Origin: Pedobacter sp. D749
GTDB taxonomy: Bacteria > Bacteroidota > Bacteroidia > Sphingobacteriales > Sphingobacteriaceae
Assembly: GCF_019317285.1 (NCBI RefSeq)
Contig: NZ_CP079218.1
Location: forward strand, 1,426,001 to 1,490,000
Length of the DNA stretch: 64,000 nt
Direction of reading: 5' to 3'
Shown here one piece after another: positions 24,370 through 33,584 of the stretch. The position numbers were made by a program, and so were the translations under genes. Every line of letters begins with the position of its first letter. The stretch's first letter is position 1. The notes under the pieces are model-generated. The model was not told the DNA's origin, did not search any database, and worked only from the letters and a program-made list of their open reading frames with translations.

Positions 24370-24740
24370 GATTATGATTTTAAGAGTTAAAATTTTAGTT
24401 GTTGGCTTAAGTAATTAACAATTCCAGATTTGAAGAAGAGAGGTTAATCTTTCTTATCCAAAACTACCTTTAGTAGTATATTCAAATCAAGCGTGAAAAC
24501 GTTGGAATTTATACGCGTGAAAAGCGCAATACGCTACCGTAAAATCGCGGTATTTTAAAATAAATATGGGGAAGATTAACTAATCGAAAAACTGGATATA
24601 AGCTATTTAGTACTTCTTTTTGTGCTTGAAAATGAGTTTGTTGTGAGCTTTTTTAGCAATTGTCGATTTTCTATTTCAAATAAGGTTAGTGTATATTTAG
24701 GTATAAGTTATTTTATAAACCTCAAACTAAATTAAAAGCT
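24370..24740. other. Intergenic region without recognisable gene
   Basis: This is a 371-bp AT-rich stretch between divergent genes. It probably holds the promoters of the split lipoprotein gene (-) and of the four-gene operon (+). I see no clear TAnnTTTG element, no hairpin terminator and no credible small ORF. A GC-richer patch with repeated GCGTGAAAA/CGCGG motifs lies at about 24490-24555. Confidence 0.5.
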
Positions 24741-25574
24741 ATGAAACCTTTACCGTGTACTTTTGTAACCAAACAAGAAAGCAATTATCGTGAACAATGG
24801 TTTAATTATTATAAGTATCCTATACTTAATACCATTACATCGTTGCAAGAAGGAATGCAAGAAAACAACAGACTGGATTTTGAAAATATTGTAAGTGCTA
24901 TTGAGTTTTTTAAGCTTCTGAAAGAAAATTTTAAAACCAAAGATGATGGTGTTAGGGTATATTTTGCCTCGCCATCTAGTGATGGAACTGTAACAAGAGG
25001 TAAATGTGGTGTACTAACGCTCATTTTCGGAATAACTGAAGGTATTGATAAAGTTGATAATAAAAATTACTTCGCTTATAATGGAAAAACTTTTGATAAA
25101 GTTCAAGAAGATCAGGCAAGAATCTGGGTTCATAATTATCAAAATGTAAAACGAGGTATCCTTTTCGAAACGCTATCGGAAAATGACCGGTTAAATGTTT
25201 GCCCGGAAACTAAGCATATATGGTTTAGTTTATTGCATATAACCCAAACACTCGAAGAAATGGAAACGCAAGTTGCAAAGCCTGGAAGTAAGGTAACAGG
25301 GTTTGGGATCCGTTTTGTATCTTATACCAATCTAGCTTATTCATTTCCAAAACCAGTATCAGATGATGAAGAGAGAAAACAGCGTTTAACTATTGCTTTT
25401 ACCTTTATGAGTGGAAAAAAGGATATTGGGATAGAAGATATTGATAGCGATGAATTTAACGAAAGACTTGAGATAACTATAAATAAATTTCGTGGAGATA
25501 CTTTTGATACCGGAGACCCAACGCCACCTCCATCATCCGGTAATAAGGCAGCACTTGATGTTTCAGATCAATAG
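24741..25574 (+). CDS. Hypothetical protein, first gene of a two-component operon
   Basis: This 277-residue soluble protein is of unrecognised family, with no signal peptide and no transmembrane segment. The middle is alpha/beta in character (VRVYFASPSSDGTVTRGKCG, VLTLIFGITEG), and the tail is a Pro/Ser-rich linker (TGDPTPPPSSGNKAALDVSD). It is followed after 3 bp by a multi-span membrane protein, a histidine kinase and a response regulator, all in one direction with overlaps. It is likely the product whose level or activity the system monitors, or an accessory signalling protein. This is inference from context only. Confidence 0.7.
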   Translation: MKPLPCTFVTKQESNYREQWFNYYKYPILNTITSLQEGMQENNRLDFENIVSAIEFFKLLKENFKTKDDGVRVYFASPSSDGTVTRGKCGVLTLIFGITEGIDKVDNKNYFAYNGKTFDKVQEDQARIWVHNYQNVKRGILFETLSENDRLNVCPETKHIWFSLLHITQTLEEMETQVAKPGSKVTGFGIRFVSYTNLAYSFPKPVSDDEERKQRLTIAFTFMSGKKDIGIEDIDSDEFNERLEITINKFRGDTFDTGDPTPPPSSGNKAALDVSDQ

Positions 25575-25577
25575 TAA

Positions 25578-26264
25578 ATGCTTATTTTAGATACATATTT
25601 AAATTTTATGTATCTCAAGTATTTGTATCTAGTCTCTTTAGCAATTTCTTCGGTAGCAGGTATCTGCCTGCAATCAAAATTAACAAAGCAACTTAAAGCG
25701 GTTGCTTTGTTATGTGTTTATACTTTTCTGCTCGAACTTAGTGTGTTTTTCTTCAAACAAGAATTTGGTTATGAGGGGAATACGCTACCTCAATACAATT
25801 TTTTTATTTTGGTGGAATTTATATTTTATGCCTATTTCTTTAAACAGATTGTCAAAAATGTTTACTTACAAAAAGTAATAAAATTATTCTTATTTATGTT
25901 CCCGGTTCTTTGGTATACATTTAGTTTTTACAGTTTTAACATATTACAATGGAATAGCTATGCTTTTGTGTTTGGCGGAACATTTATTATCTTTTTTGCA
26001 CTTATTTATTGCTACGAAAAATTAACTTCTGAAGAAACTACATCACTTTTTAATGAAGGCGAATTCTGGATTGCCATAGGTTTAATTGTTTATTACACCT
26101 GCGTTGTACCGTATATGGGGATGTTCCACTATCTGACGGAAAATTACGAGCAACTAGCCGTTAAACTAAAGAAATTAAATTTGATTACTAATATCATTAT
26201 GTATTGTTTATTTGCCTATGCCTTTTTATGCAGAACGATCAAGACAGAGAAGTCCTCTTTGTAA
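25578..26264 (+). CDS. Seven-helix membrane protein, putative sensor partner of the adjacent kinase
   Basis: This 228-residue protein has seven predicted hydrophobic helices: YLKYLYLVSLAISS, AVALLCVYTFLLEL, FFILVEFIFYAYFF, LFLFMFPVLWYTFS, FVFGGTFIIFFALI, FWIAIGLIVYYTCV and NIIMYCLFAYAFLC. I know no named family with certainty. Its stop lies 37 bases inside the next gene, a histidine kinase that itself has one membrane helix and no sensor domain. The context suggests that this protein senses the signal for the kinase. An alternative start is the ATG ten codons in (MYLKYLYLV), which would remove a short hydrophilic lead. Confidence 0.72.
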   Translation: MLILDTYLNFMYLKYLYLVSLAISSVAGICLQSKLTKQLKAVALLCVYTFLLELSVFFFKQEFGYEGNTLPQYNFFILVEFIFYAYFFKQIVKNVYLQKVIKLFLFMFPVLWYTFSFYSFNILQWNSYAFVFGGTFIIFFALIYCYEKLTSEETTSLFNEGEFWIAIGLIVYYTCVVPYMGMFHYLTENYEQLAVKLKKLNLITNIIMYCLFAYAFLCRTIKTEKSSL

Positions 26265-27013
26265 TTATACCCAGTATAATTATTTTTTTTGCACTGAGTA
26301 GTGCGATCGTTTTCTTTATGCTCTATTTTCAGAAAAAGAAATTCCAGTATGCAAAAGAAAAAGGAGAAATGGAAAAGCAATATGACGAGCAATTGTTACA
26401 ATCGAGGCTCGAAATGCAGGAGCAAACATTTGAAATGATAAGTGAGGAAATACATGATAATGTTGGGCAGTTACTAAGTTTGGCTAAACTACAATTGAGC
26501 ATTCTGGAGCAAAAAGAAACCAGTGATAAATCATTGATCACTGAAATTAAAGGAAATTTGGGCAATGCCCTTACTGATTTACGTGATATTGCAAAAAGCT
26601 TGAACACAAGCCGTATCCAGGAATTAAGTTTGTTGCAGGCGGTAGAACAGGAACTACAGCGCATAGGCAGGGCAGGGGTTATTGTTTGCAAGGTTGAGGT
26701 AACAGGTAACGAACAGCAGATTGTAGAACAGAAGAAGATTATCATCTTTCGGATTGTGCAGGAAAGTTTACAAAACATATTAAAGCATGCCCAAGCCACC
26801 ACAATTGATGTTGGATTTGATTTTTCTGAACAGCTAAACATCACCATCGAGGATAATGGTATTGGTTTTAGTGCAGGTGAAAAAGAAAAACTGGAGACCG
26901 GCCTGGGGCTTCAGAATATTGTAAAACGCGCTACACTGATTATGGGAGAAGCTACAATCAGCAGCGTGATTAATAATGGAACTAAAATTACCTTAACTAT
27001 TCCTTATGTCTGA
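26228..27013 (+). CDS. Sensor histidine kinase, HisKA_3/NarX type
   Basis: This 261-residue kinase has one N-terminal transmembrane helix (about 8-34), a coiled-coil linker, a HisKA_3 dimerisation and phosphoacceptor region with His76 in SEEIHDNVGQ, and an HATPase_c domain with N box (ESLQNILKHAQAT), G1 box (EDNGIGF) and G2 (TGLGLQNI). There is no periplasmic sensor loop, so input must come through the membrane, perhaps from the overlapping upstream seven-helix protein. I chose the ATG at 26228; the frame is open to 26204. It overlaps the response-regulator gene by 8 bp, so the three are translationally coupled. Confidence 0.9.
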   Translation: MQNDQDREVLFVIIPSIIIFFALSSAIVFFMLYFQKKKFQYAKEKGEMEKQYDEQLLQSRLEMQEQTFEMISEEIHDNVGQLLSLAKLQLSILEQKETSDKSLITEIKGNLGNALTDLRDIAKSLNTSRIQELSLLQAVEQELQRIGRAGVIVCKVEVTGNEQQIVEQKKIIIFRIVQESLQNILKHAQATTIDVGFDFSEQLNITIEDNGIGFSAGEKEKLETGLGLQNIVKRATLIMGEATISSVINNGTKITLTIPYV

Positions 27014-27665
27014 CCAGATTAAAAATATAGCCCTAGTTGATGATCATGTTTTGTTTAGAAAAGGGTTGGCCGCTCTAATCAGCTATTTCCCGTCCTACAA
27101 TATTTTATTTGAGGCTGCTAACGGAAAAGATTTTATCAGGCAGTTAAAAATATACGATGTACCTGATATTGTATTGCTTGATATCAACATGCCCGAAATG
27201 GATGGGTATAGCACGGCTTCGTGGCTGCGGACAAATCATCCGGAAGTAAACATACTTGCTTTGAGTACTATGGATGCAGAAACTGCTATTATTAAAATGA
27301 TTACCAATGGCGCCAAAGGTTATGTGCTAAAAGATGCTGAACCTGAAGAACTTAAACGTGCTTTTGACGAGGTGATTAGTAAAGGGTATTTTTATAATGA
27401 TCTTGTGACCAGGAAAGTCATGCAGTCGCTCAGTTCGTTAGCTACAAATTCGAAAATATCAGACTTCGTAAAACTTACCGAAAGGGAAATGGAGTTTCTC
27501 AAGTATACCTGTACTGAAAAAACGTATAATGAAATTGCAGCTGAAATGTTTGTGAGTCCGCGTACCATTGATGGGTATAGAAATTCTTTATGCGAAAAAC
27601 TACAATTAAAAAGCCGGACAGGATTGGCTTTGTATGCGGTGAAGCATGGAATCGTTAAAATTTAG
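27006..27665 (+). CDS. NarL/LuxR-type response regulator
   Basis: This 219-residue response regulator has a receiver domain (acidic pair Asp12-Asp13, phosphoacceptor Asp59 in VLLDINMPEMDG, conserved Thr/Ser and Lys in LALST and KGYVLKDAEP). The C-terminal LuxR helix-turn-helix is LTEREMEFLKYTCTEKTYNE, then IAAEMFVSPRTIDGYRNSL. It is the cognate partner of the overlapping histidine kinase. Target genes are unknown; the nearby downstream MG2-like protein gene is a candidate. Confidence 0.93.
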   Translation: MSDQIKNIALVDDHVLFRKGLAALISYFPSYNILFEAANGKDFIRQLKIYDVPDIVLLDINMPEMDGYSTASWLRTNHPEVNILALSTMDAETAIIKMITNGAKGYVLKDAEPEELKRAFDEVISKGYFYNDLVTRKVMQSLSSLATNSKISDFVKLTEREMEFLKYTCTEKTYNEIAAEMFVSPRTIDGYRNSLCEKLQLKSRTGLALYAVKHGIVKI

Positions 27666-27736
27666 AGGTTTTTAAATCATAAATCTTGACAAACTGTTCT
27701 GAAAATTATGTCACTAATTGGAGATAATTTGAGATT

Positions 27737-27764
27737 ATAGCTAAAAATTTCGATTTTTAGCTAT
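27737..27764. terminator. Perfect 12-bp hairpin with TTCG loop
   Basis: ATAGCTAAAAAT pairs with ATTTTTAGCTAT across a TTCG tetraloop. It lies after the response-regulator gene and 11 bp before the next start codon. It lacks a downstream T run, so it could be a weak terminator or a 5' structure or operator for the following gene. Confidence 0.5.
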
Positions 27765-27775
27765 ATCATCCAAAT

Positions 27776-30199
27776 ATGCTTTCAAAATTTCAAATTCTCT
27801 TTACCTGTATTGTGCTTTTATTAGTAAAGGCAAAAGCGCAGGATGTAAAACTTGATAGTGTGGCGTTAAATATTAATCGCTATGGCTTAAAAACGGCTCA
27901 ATCTAATCTGTTCGTTCATTTCGATAAAACTATTTATACCAATAACGATCAGGTTTGGTTTAGCGGGTACTTGCTAAAAAACATGACCAACTTAGATCAA
28001 TACCATACACTTTATTTATCGCTGATCAATAATAGTGATAGTAGCGTCGTAATACAGGATAAATTTCTGATTGAAAAAGGATTTGCATTCGGTGCGCTTA
28101 CCTTGCCTGATTCGCTGCCGGGAGGTTCCTATCGTTTTGTAGCGAATACCAATATTAAAAAGGATAATCAGCCAGATGGAGAATTTGTGCAGCCCATTAT
28201 CATTAAATCTACTACTGTAAATCCATTAACGGCCAATGTTTCTATTTTTAAAGCTTATGATGAGCAGAGCAAAAATGGAACAGCATTGTTGAAAATTTTA
28301 TCCAGTGATAACCGTTTCGTTGAAAATGCAGAAATAAAATATCATATCGGTAAGGATAAACAAACACTGCTCACCGGTACAGCTAAAAGTAGTGTAATTG
28401 GTGAACTGATGATTAACTTTCCTGCGGATAAAATTACAGCAAATAATAATCAACTTAATGTCTCCATCAAAAAAGGTAAAGATATTAGATACATCAAGTT
28501 TAATCTTCCGGTAAGGAACCGGTCTAATTATCAAGTTCAATTTTACCCCGAAGGAGGTTACCTGGTAGACCGCTTAACTTCGAAGGTAGGTTTTGAAATT
28601 AAAGACCTTGAAGGCACTGCAATAACTGCAATAAAAGCAACAGGTTTTCTGTACGAAAATGACAGGGTGATTGATACCCTCCAGAGCAATTCTACAGGTC
28701 TTGGTTCATTTTCGATCTGTCCAAAGCCATCAAAAAAATATTACGTTAAACTTTTTGGCAGTGAACAGGAAAGTATCAGTTATCATTTACCTGCGGTATT
28801 AAAACACGGAGCTGTTTTAACAGCAGGCACAGCAATAGCCGAAAACGATTTCAGGCTACAGCTGGTGGCCAATAATAATCAAAAAGTTCATGTTCTGGTG
28901 CATAATTTCGCTGATGTTTTTTTGCATGCCGATTTGATATTAGCGGCTAACAAAACCCAAAATATAAGGTTTAAATTAGATTCCGTACCAATTGGATTAA
29001 ATACCGTCACCATTTTAGATAGCAATTATCGCCCAATGGCCGAAAGGATTTTCTTTGCACATTATGATCAGCTTAATCAGATCGAACTTTCCACAGATAA
29101 AAATGAGTATAGTACAAGAGATCAGGTGAATTTAAAATTGAATGTAACCGGTAAAAATAAAACTCCACTTACAGCACTGGTTTCTATTGCATGTACCCAA
29201 GCCAATAGGATTTCAGTTGTTAATAACCAGAACATTATCGATTATTTTTATTTACAACAACATTTAAAACCACTTCCTAACCGACCGATGGGTTTAAAGT
29301 ATGTGGATCAGGATTATCTAAATGATGTACTTCTGGTTAAAACCTGGAGCAGGTATAAATGGCCTGAAGAAGAGGTTGCTAATAAAAAGGAAGTGCTCTC
29401 GAGCTTTGAATACCATGGTGAAATTACCAGAAGAAAAAAGTTACTGACCAGCCCACTGGGCTTAACAACAATAGCGGGCGAAAACCTTAATTTTCTGGAT
29501 ACAGATAGTTCAGGCAGATTCAGTATTCCATTTGATCATCTCCTAATTAAAGAACAGAAAACACCGGTTTTGCTGGGAATGGTTACCGATAGATATGATT
29601 TGTACTCGCTTCACATAAATAACCCGCAGGAAGAACTCACAAAATACATATTACAGCAAAATTTTGAACTTCCAGATACAAGAGCTAAAGTAATAAATAA
29701 TGATTATCAAAGTATCACTTCGGCTGCTGGTATCAAACTTAAAGAAGTGGTGATTACGAAGAATAATCAAAATACCGATTACGCCAAAAGACCTTATAAT
29801 AAATGTGGTGATTATGTTTGCAGGTATAATATTCTAAATTGCCCTAATCATATTGTAGATTCTGGCAGTAGTAGTCCTGTAACAGGTAAAACTTATTCTG
29901 ATGGGAAAGGAGGTAAAATTACTTACCAAGGGTGTTTGGAGGCAGAGCGTAAACCTAATATTACCATCCTCAAGGGAATCAACCTTCCTAAAGATTTTTA
30001 TGTATCTGATATTACCAATAAAAATGAGCCTATTAATTTTTCGACAGTTTATTGGAACTATCAGATAAAGATAAAAGGTGATACATCCATTAGTTTTAAT
30101 ACCGGCGATTTAACCGGACCATTTAAAATTATTATACAGGGCGTAACAGATAAGGGAGCGGTTTATGGAGAGAAAGAGATTATAGTGAAGAGCAAATAA
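27776..30199 (+). CDS. Large secreted MG2/macroglobulin-like protein
   Basis: This 807-residue protein has a signal peptide (residues 1-21, ending KAKA). The N-terminal part (LFVHFDKTIYTNNDQVWFSG, then YHTLYLSLI, GGSYRFVANT) resembles the MG2 domain of alpha-2-macroglobulin-like proteins, common in Bacteroidota surface proteins with carboxypeptidase-regulatory folds. The middle is built of repeated beta-sandwich-like segments (YQVQFYPEGGYLVDRLTSKV). The C-terminal 120 residues carry four Cys around NKCGDYVCRYNILNCPNH and a further Cys in YQGCLEAE. No bait or thioester motif is visible. It is periplasmic or outer-membrane associated, with function unassigned. It follows the two-component operon by 110 bp. 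Confidence 0.78.
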   Translation: MLSKFQILFTCIVLLLVKAKAQDVKLDSVALNINRYGLKTAQSNLFVHFDKTIYTNNDQVWFSGYLLKNMTNLDQYHTLYLSLINNSDSSVVIQDKFLIEKGFAFGALTLPDSLPGGSYRFVANTNIKKDNQPDGEFVQPIIIKSTTVNPLTANVSIFKAYDEQSKNGTALLKILSSDNRFVENAEIKYHIGKDKQTLLTGTAKSSVIGELMINFPADKITANNNQLNVSIKKGKDIRYIKFNLPVRNRSNYQVQFYPEGGYLVDRLTSKVGFEIKDLEGTAITAIKATGFLYENDRVIDTLQSNSTGLGSFSICPKPSKKYYVKLFGSEQESISYHLPAVLKHGAVLTAGTAIAENDFRLQLVANNNQKVHVLVHNFADVFLHADLILAANKTQNIRFKLDSVPIGLNTVTILDSNYRPMAERIFFAHYDQLNQIELSTDKNEYSTRDQVNLKLNVTGKNKTPLTALVSIACTQANRISVVNNQNIIDYFYLQQHLKPLPNRPMGLKYVDQDYLNDVLLVKTWSRYKWPEEEVANKKEVLSSFEYHGEITRRKKLLTSPLGLTTIAGENLNFLDTDSSGRFSIPFDHLLIKEQKTPVLLGMVTDRYDLYSLHINNPQEELTKYILQQNFELPDTRAKVINNDYQSITSAAGIKLKEVVITKNNQNTDYAKRPYNKCGDYVCRYNILNCPNHIVDSGSSSPVTGKTYSDGKGGKITYQGCLEAERKPNITILKGINLPKDFYVSDITNKNEPINFSTVYWNYQIKIKGDTSISFNTGDLTGPFKIIIQGVTDKGAVYGEKEIIVKSK

Positions 30200-30550
30200 A
30201 AATTTTTAGCATAAACAGGTTATATTTCAACTTCCTGATTAACTACTTTATTGATGCTATTTTGTGTATCTCCAAATCGCCTGGTTTTTAACTAAAGAAA
30301 TCTGTGCTGAAAATCTGGTTGGTGCGAACAACAATCAGTAGGCAGAAAGCCTAAATATCAATATATTGCTTCAACATCAGTTCAGTTATTCAAATTTTGT
30401 TTTATCAGTTAAATAAATCACAGTTTATTAACGTATTTAAGAAGATTGTAACATTTGCGTTAATTTCTGGTTAATACGTGTTAAAATCAGCATTCTATCT
30501 GGCTTTTTATAAGCCTAATTTTGGTCATACTACTAACTAAACTGAATACA
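30200..30550. promoter_or_regulatory. SusC upstream region with -7 element TAATTTTG
   Basis: This 351-bp AT-rich leader region has a TAATTTTG element at 30516-30523 that fits TAnnTTTG, 27 nt before the chosen SusC start. I see no gene, no clear -33 match and no hairpin. Confidence 0.4.
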
Positions 30551-33500
30551 ATGACCAGATTAAAGATTACTTTGTTCATTTTGACTATGCTCTGTTGCGT
30601 GCAGATTTATGGTCAAACGTCGCTGATTAGCGGCAAAATTATAGATGTATCGGGGCAACCAATTCCGGGCATATCGGTAAAAGTTAAAGGAACTGCTGTT
30701 AGCAGCTCTTCCGATGCAAAAGGGCTATTCTCAATTAAAAGCGAAAACCCGGCTACACTGATTTTTAGTGGCATTGGTTATACCACCAAAGAATTTGCGT
30801 ATAGTGGGCAAAGCAACATAACCATCACTTTAAGCGAAGACCAGCAAAACCTGAATGAGATTGTAGTGACTGCTCTAGGTGTAAAGCGGGAAAAACGTAA
30901 CCTTACCTATAGTTCTCAAGAGGTAAAAGGTGAGCAATTGACCCAGACCAAAGAGCCTAATTTGGTAAATGCCCTGGCCGGTAAGGTTTCGGGTGTTCAG
31001 ATTACAAGTTCTTCGGGTACTCCGGGTAGTTCATCACGGATTGTAATCAGGGGTGCTAATTCTCTTTATGGCAACAACGAAGCTTTGATGGTAATTGATG
31101 GTATTCCGGTTAACAATGATGAAACAGGTAACCTCAACTCAGGTCCAGGCACTAACCGTATTGCCGATCTTGATCCTAATATTATTGAAAGCATTAATGT
31201 GTTAAAAGGTGGTGCTGCAACAGCGCTATATGGATCTGATGGTGCAAAAGGAGTGATTATTATCACTACAAAAGCAGGCAGCCTGAATAAAAAGCCTTCC
31301 TTGAGTTTTTCATCATCATTTTCTATGGAGAAACCACTTTTGCCCGAAATCCAGAATAAATATTCATTAGGATCTAATGGCGTATATTTTGATGGTGTGA
31401 ACCAGAAAACAAGTACTTCATGGGGAGCAAGGATGGATACCCTGAAAATTAATGGTCAGCCTGCACAGGTATATGATCAGTCTGACCTATTTTTCAAAAC
31501 CGGAAAAACATATACCAACACGGTAGCCGTAAATGGGGGCGGGGCTTACAACTCTTATTTTATATCGTATACCAATTTTGCACAGGATGGAACGGTACCT
31601 ACCACTTCTTTCGACCGGAATACCGTTTTTGGGAAATTCACCACGCAAATTATTAAAGATCTGAATGTTACTTTCTCCTTAAATTATGCCAATACGAAAA
31701 ATCGCCGGCTACCTGAAGGTTATGCTTTGGAAAGTCCGGTATGGACCATTTTTTCTGCTCCGGTTTCTTACAACCTGCAACCTTCGGTAAACCCTGATGG
31801 AAGTCAGCGCTTATTCCGTTTCTCGCGCAATAATCCTTATTGGGTATTAGATAATATCAGCAATACATCAGTTGTTAACCGTTTTCTACCAACATTTACA
31901 GCCGATTATAAACCCTTAAACTGGTTAACTATCACAGAGCGTTTTGGTGCTGATGTTTATGTTGAACAGGGGAAATATCATGAATCGTTACTTTCGGTTT
32001 CAAACCCTAATGGCCGGATCGTAAACAACAACACCAATTTCAGGCAATATAATAATGACCTGATCATCGGTGCCAACAAAAGTTTTGGTGATTTTACCAT
32101 CGATGCGCTATTGGGCAACAACATATTATCAACCTATACTGAAACTGCCTATGCTAACGGCCTGGGTATAACCGTTCCAGGGTTTGATAACATTGGATCT
32201 ACATCAAATATAAATTTTAAGGAAACAAGTTATCTGACCAGAAAAGTAGGATTCTATTTACAGTCCAATATTGATTATAAAAAGTTCCTAATCCTCTCCC
32301 TTACCGGAAGGTACGACGGCACTTCTGTACTGGCCAAAAACAACAGTTTTTATCCTTATGGTTCTGCTGCTACAAGTTTTATCTTTTCCAATTTCTTTTC
32401 GAAAGAACTATCGGATATCATGAGCTTTGGAAAATTAAGATTATCCTACAGTACAGTGGGAAATGCCAGCATTGGGCCATATAACCTGCTTACGCCGTAC
32501 GAATCACAAGCGGTAAGAAACATTGCCTTTCCGTACCAGCAACAGTCGGGTTTTTTAATCAGTCCAATCCTAGGCAATCCGAACTTAAAAAATGAGCGGA
32601 TCAACGAATTTGAGATCGGTTTAGAAACAGGTTTCTTTAAAAACCGTTTAAGCCTGGAGGTTACCTATTTCGATAAAAAGACAAACAACGGGATCATTCC
32701 CAATGTAGCACTGGCACCGTCAACCGGGTTTAACGCTACGAGTGTAAATACAGCCGTAATGCGTAACAGGGGCATAGAACTGCTTTTAAATGCAAAACCT
32801 ATAAAAACGGAGGATTTTAGCTGGGATCTGACCCTGAATTATAGCAGGATCAGAAATAAGGTCCTTGCAATCTTTGGTAATCAGGAATACATCGGCAATG
32901 GCTTTACCGTTATTTTTCGAAACCAGCCATATGGGGTAATCTATGGTACCCGTTATGCCAGAAACAGTGAAGGGAAACTGTTAATAGGTAATGATGGGCT
33001 GCCATTTGCTGCAGATGAACAAGGCATAATCGGTGATATTAATCCAGATTGGATGGGCGGGATTGTTAATAATTTCAAGTATAAGCAGTTTACTTTGAGT
33101 TTCTCTTTTGATATGAAAAAGGGAGGCGATATTCAAAATAATGTAGATGGTTATGGCTATTTCTATGGTACGCCTAAAGTTACCGAAGATCGTGGACCAC
33201 GCATAGTTGATGGCATAAATGCTACAACAGGCTTACCAAATACAGTTTCAGTTACAGGACAAGCCTATTATCAACGGGTTAACAGTATTCTCGAATCGGT
33301 AATTCAGGATGGAACCTACGTTAAATTGCGAAATGTAAGTCTTGGTTATAATGTTAAACCGGTTTGGTTACAAAAAACACCTTTCAAAACTATTGGTTTG
33401 CAGGTTACGGGTAGAAATTTATGGATATATGCACCACACTTTACAGGTGGCGATCCGGAAGTAAGTTCTTTTGGTTCTTCAAATGGATCTCAGGGGATTT

Positions 33501-33559
33501 ATTCCTTCTCAACCCCAACATCCCGCTCCGTAGATTTCAGTTTAAGATTAACATTATAG
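30551..33559 (+). CDS. SusC/RagA-type TonB-linked outer membrane protein
   Basis: This 1002-residue outer-membrane transporter has a signal peptide (MTRLKITLFILTMLCCVQIYG), an N-terminal carboxypeptidase-regulatory-like domain (LISGKIIDVSGQPIPGISVK), a TonB-box-like stretch (LNEIVVTALG), a plug (SGVQITSSSGTPGSSSRIVI) and a beta-barrel ending SVDFSLRLTL with terminal Leu. The ATG at 30551 was chosen because it starts the signal peptide, ten codons inside the longest frame. It pairs with the SusD-like lipoprotein 25 bp downstream to import an oligomeric substrate (glycan or peptide). No glycoside hydrolase or peptidase accompanies them, so the substrate cannot be inferred. Confidence 0.93.
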   Translation: MTRLKITLFILTMLCCVQIYGQTSLISGKIIDVSGQPIPGISVKVKGTAVSSSSDAKGLFSIKSENPATLIFSGIGYTTKEFAYSGQSNITITLSEDQQNLNEIVVTALGVKREKRNLTYSSQEVKGEQLTQTKEPNLVNALAGKVSGVQITSSSGTPGSSSRIVIRGANSLYGNNEALMVIDGIPVNNDETGNLNSGPGTNRIADLDPNIIESINVLKGGAATALYGSDGAKGVIIITTKAGSLNKKPSLSFSSSFSMEKPLLPEIQNKYSLGSNGVYFDGVNQKTSTSWGARMDTLKINGQPAQVYDQSDLFFKTGKTYTNTVAVNGGGAYNSYFISYTNFAQDGTVPTTSFDRNTVFGKFTTQIIKDLNVTFSLNYANTKNRRLPEGYALESPVWTIFSAPVSYNLQPSVNPDGSQRLFRFSRNNPYWVLDNISNTSVVNRFLPTFTADYKPLNWLTITERFGADVYVEQGKYHESLLSVSNPNGRIVNNNTNFRQYNNDLIIGANKSFGDFTIDALLGNNILSTYTETAYANGLGITVPGFDNIGSTSNINFKETSYLTRKVGFYLQSNIDYKKFLILSLTGRYDGTSVLAKNNSFYPYGSAATSFIFSNFFSKELSDIMSFGKLRLSYSTVGNASIGPYNLLTPYESQAVRNIAFPYQQQSGFLISPILGNPNLKNERINEFEIGLETGFFKNRLSLEVTYFDKKTNNGIIPNVALAPSTGFNATSVNTAVMRNRGIELLLNAKPIKTEDFSWDLTLNYSRIRNKVLAIFGNQEYIGNGFTVIFRNQPYGVIYGTRYARNSEGKLLIGNDGLPFAADEQGIIGDINPDWMGGIVNNFKYKQFTLSFSFDMKKGGDIQNNVDGYGYFYGTPKVTEDRGPRIVDGINATTGLPNTVSVTGQAYYQRVNSILESVIQDGTYVKLRNVSLGYNVKPVWLQKTPFKTIGLQVTGRNLWIYAPHFTGGDPEVSSFGSSNGSQGIYSFSTPTSRSVDFSLRLTL

Positions 33560-33584
33560 GTCCAATACATAAAAAAGAATCAAC

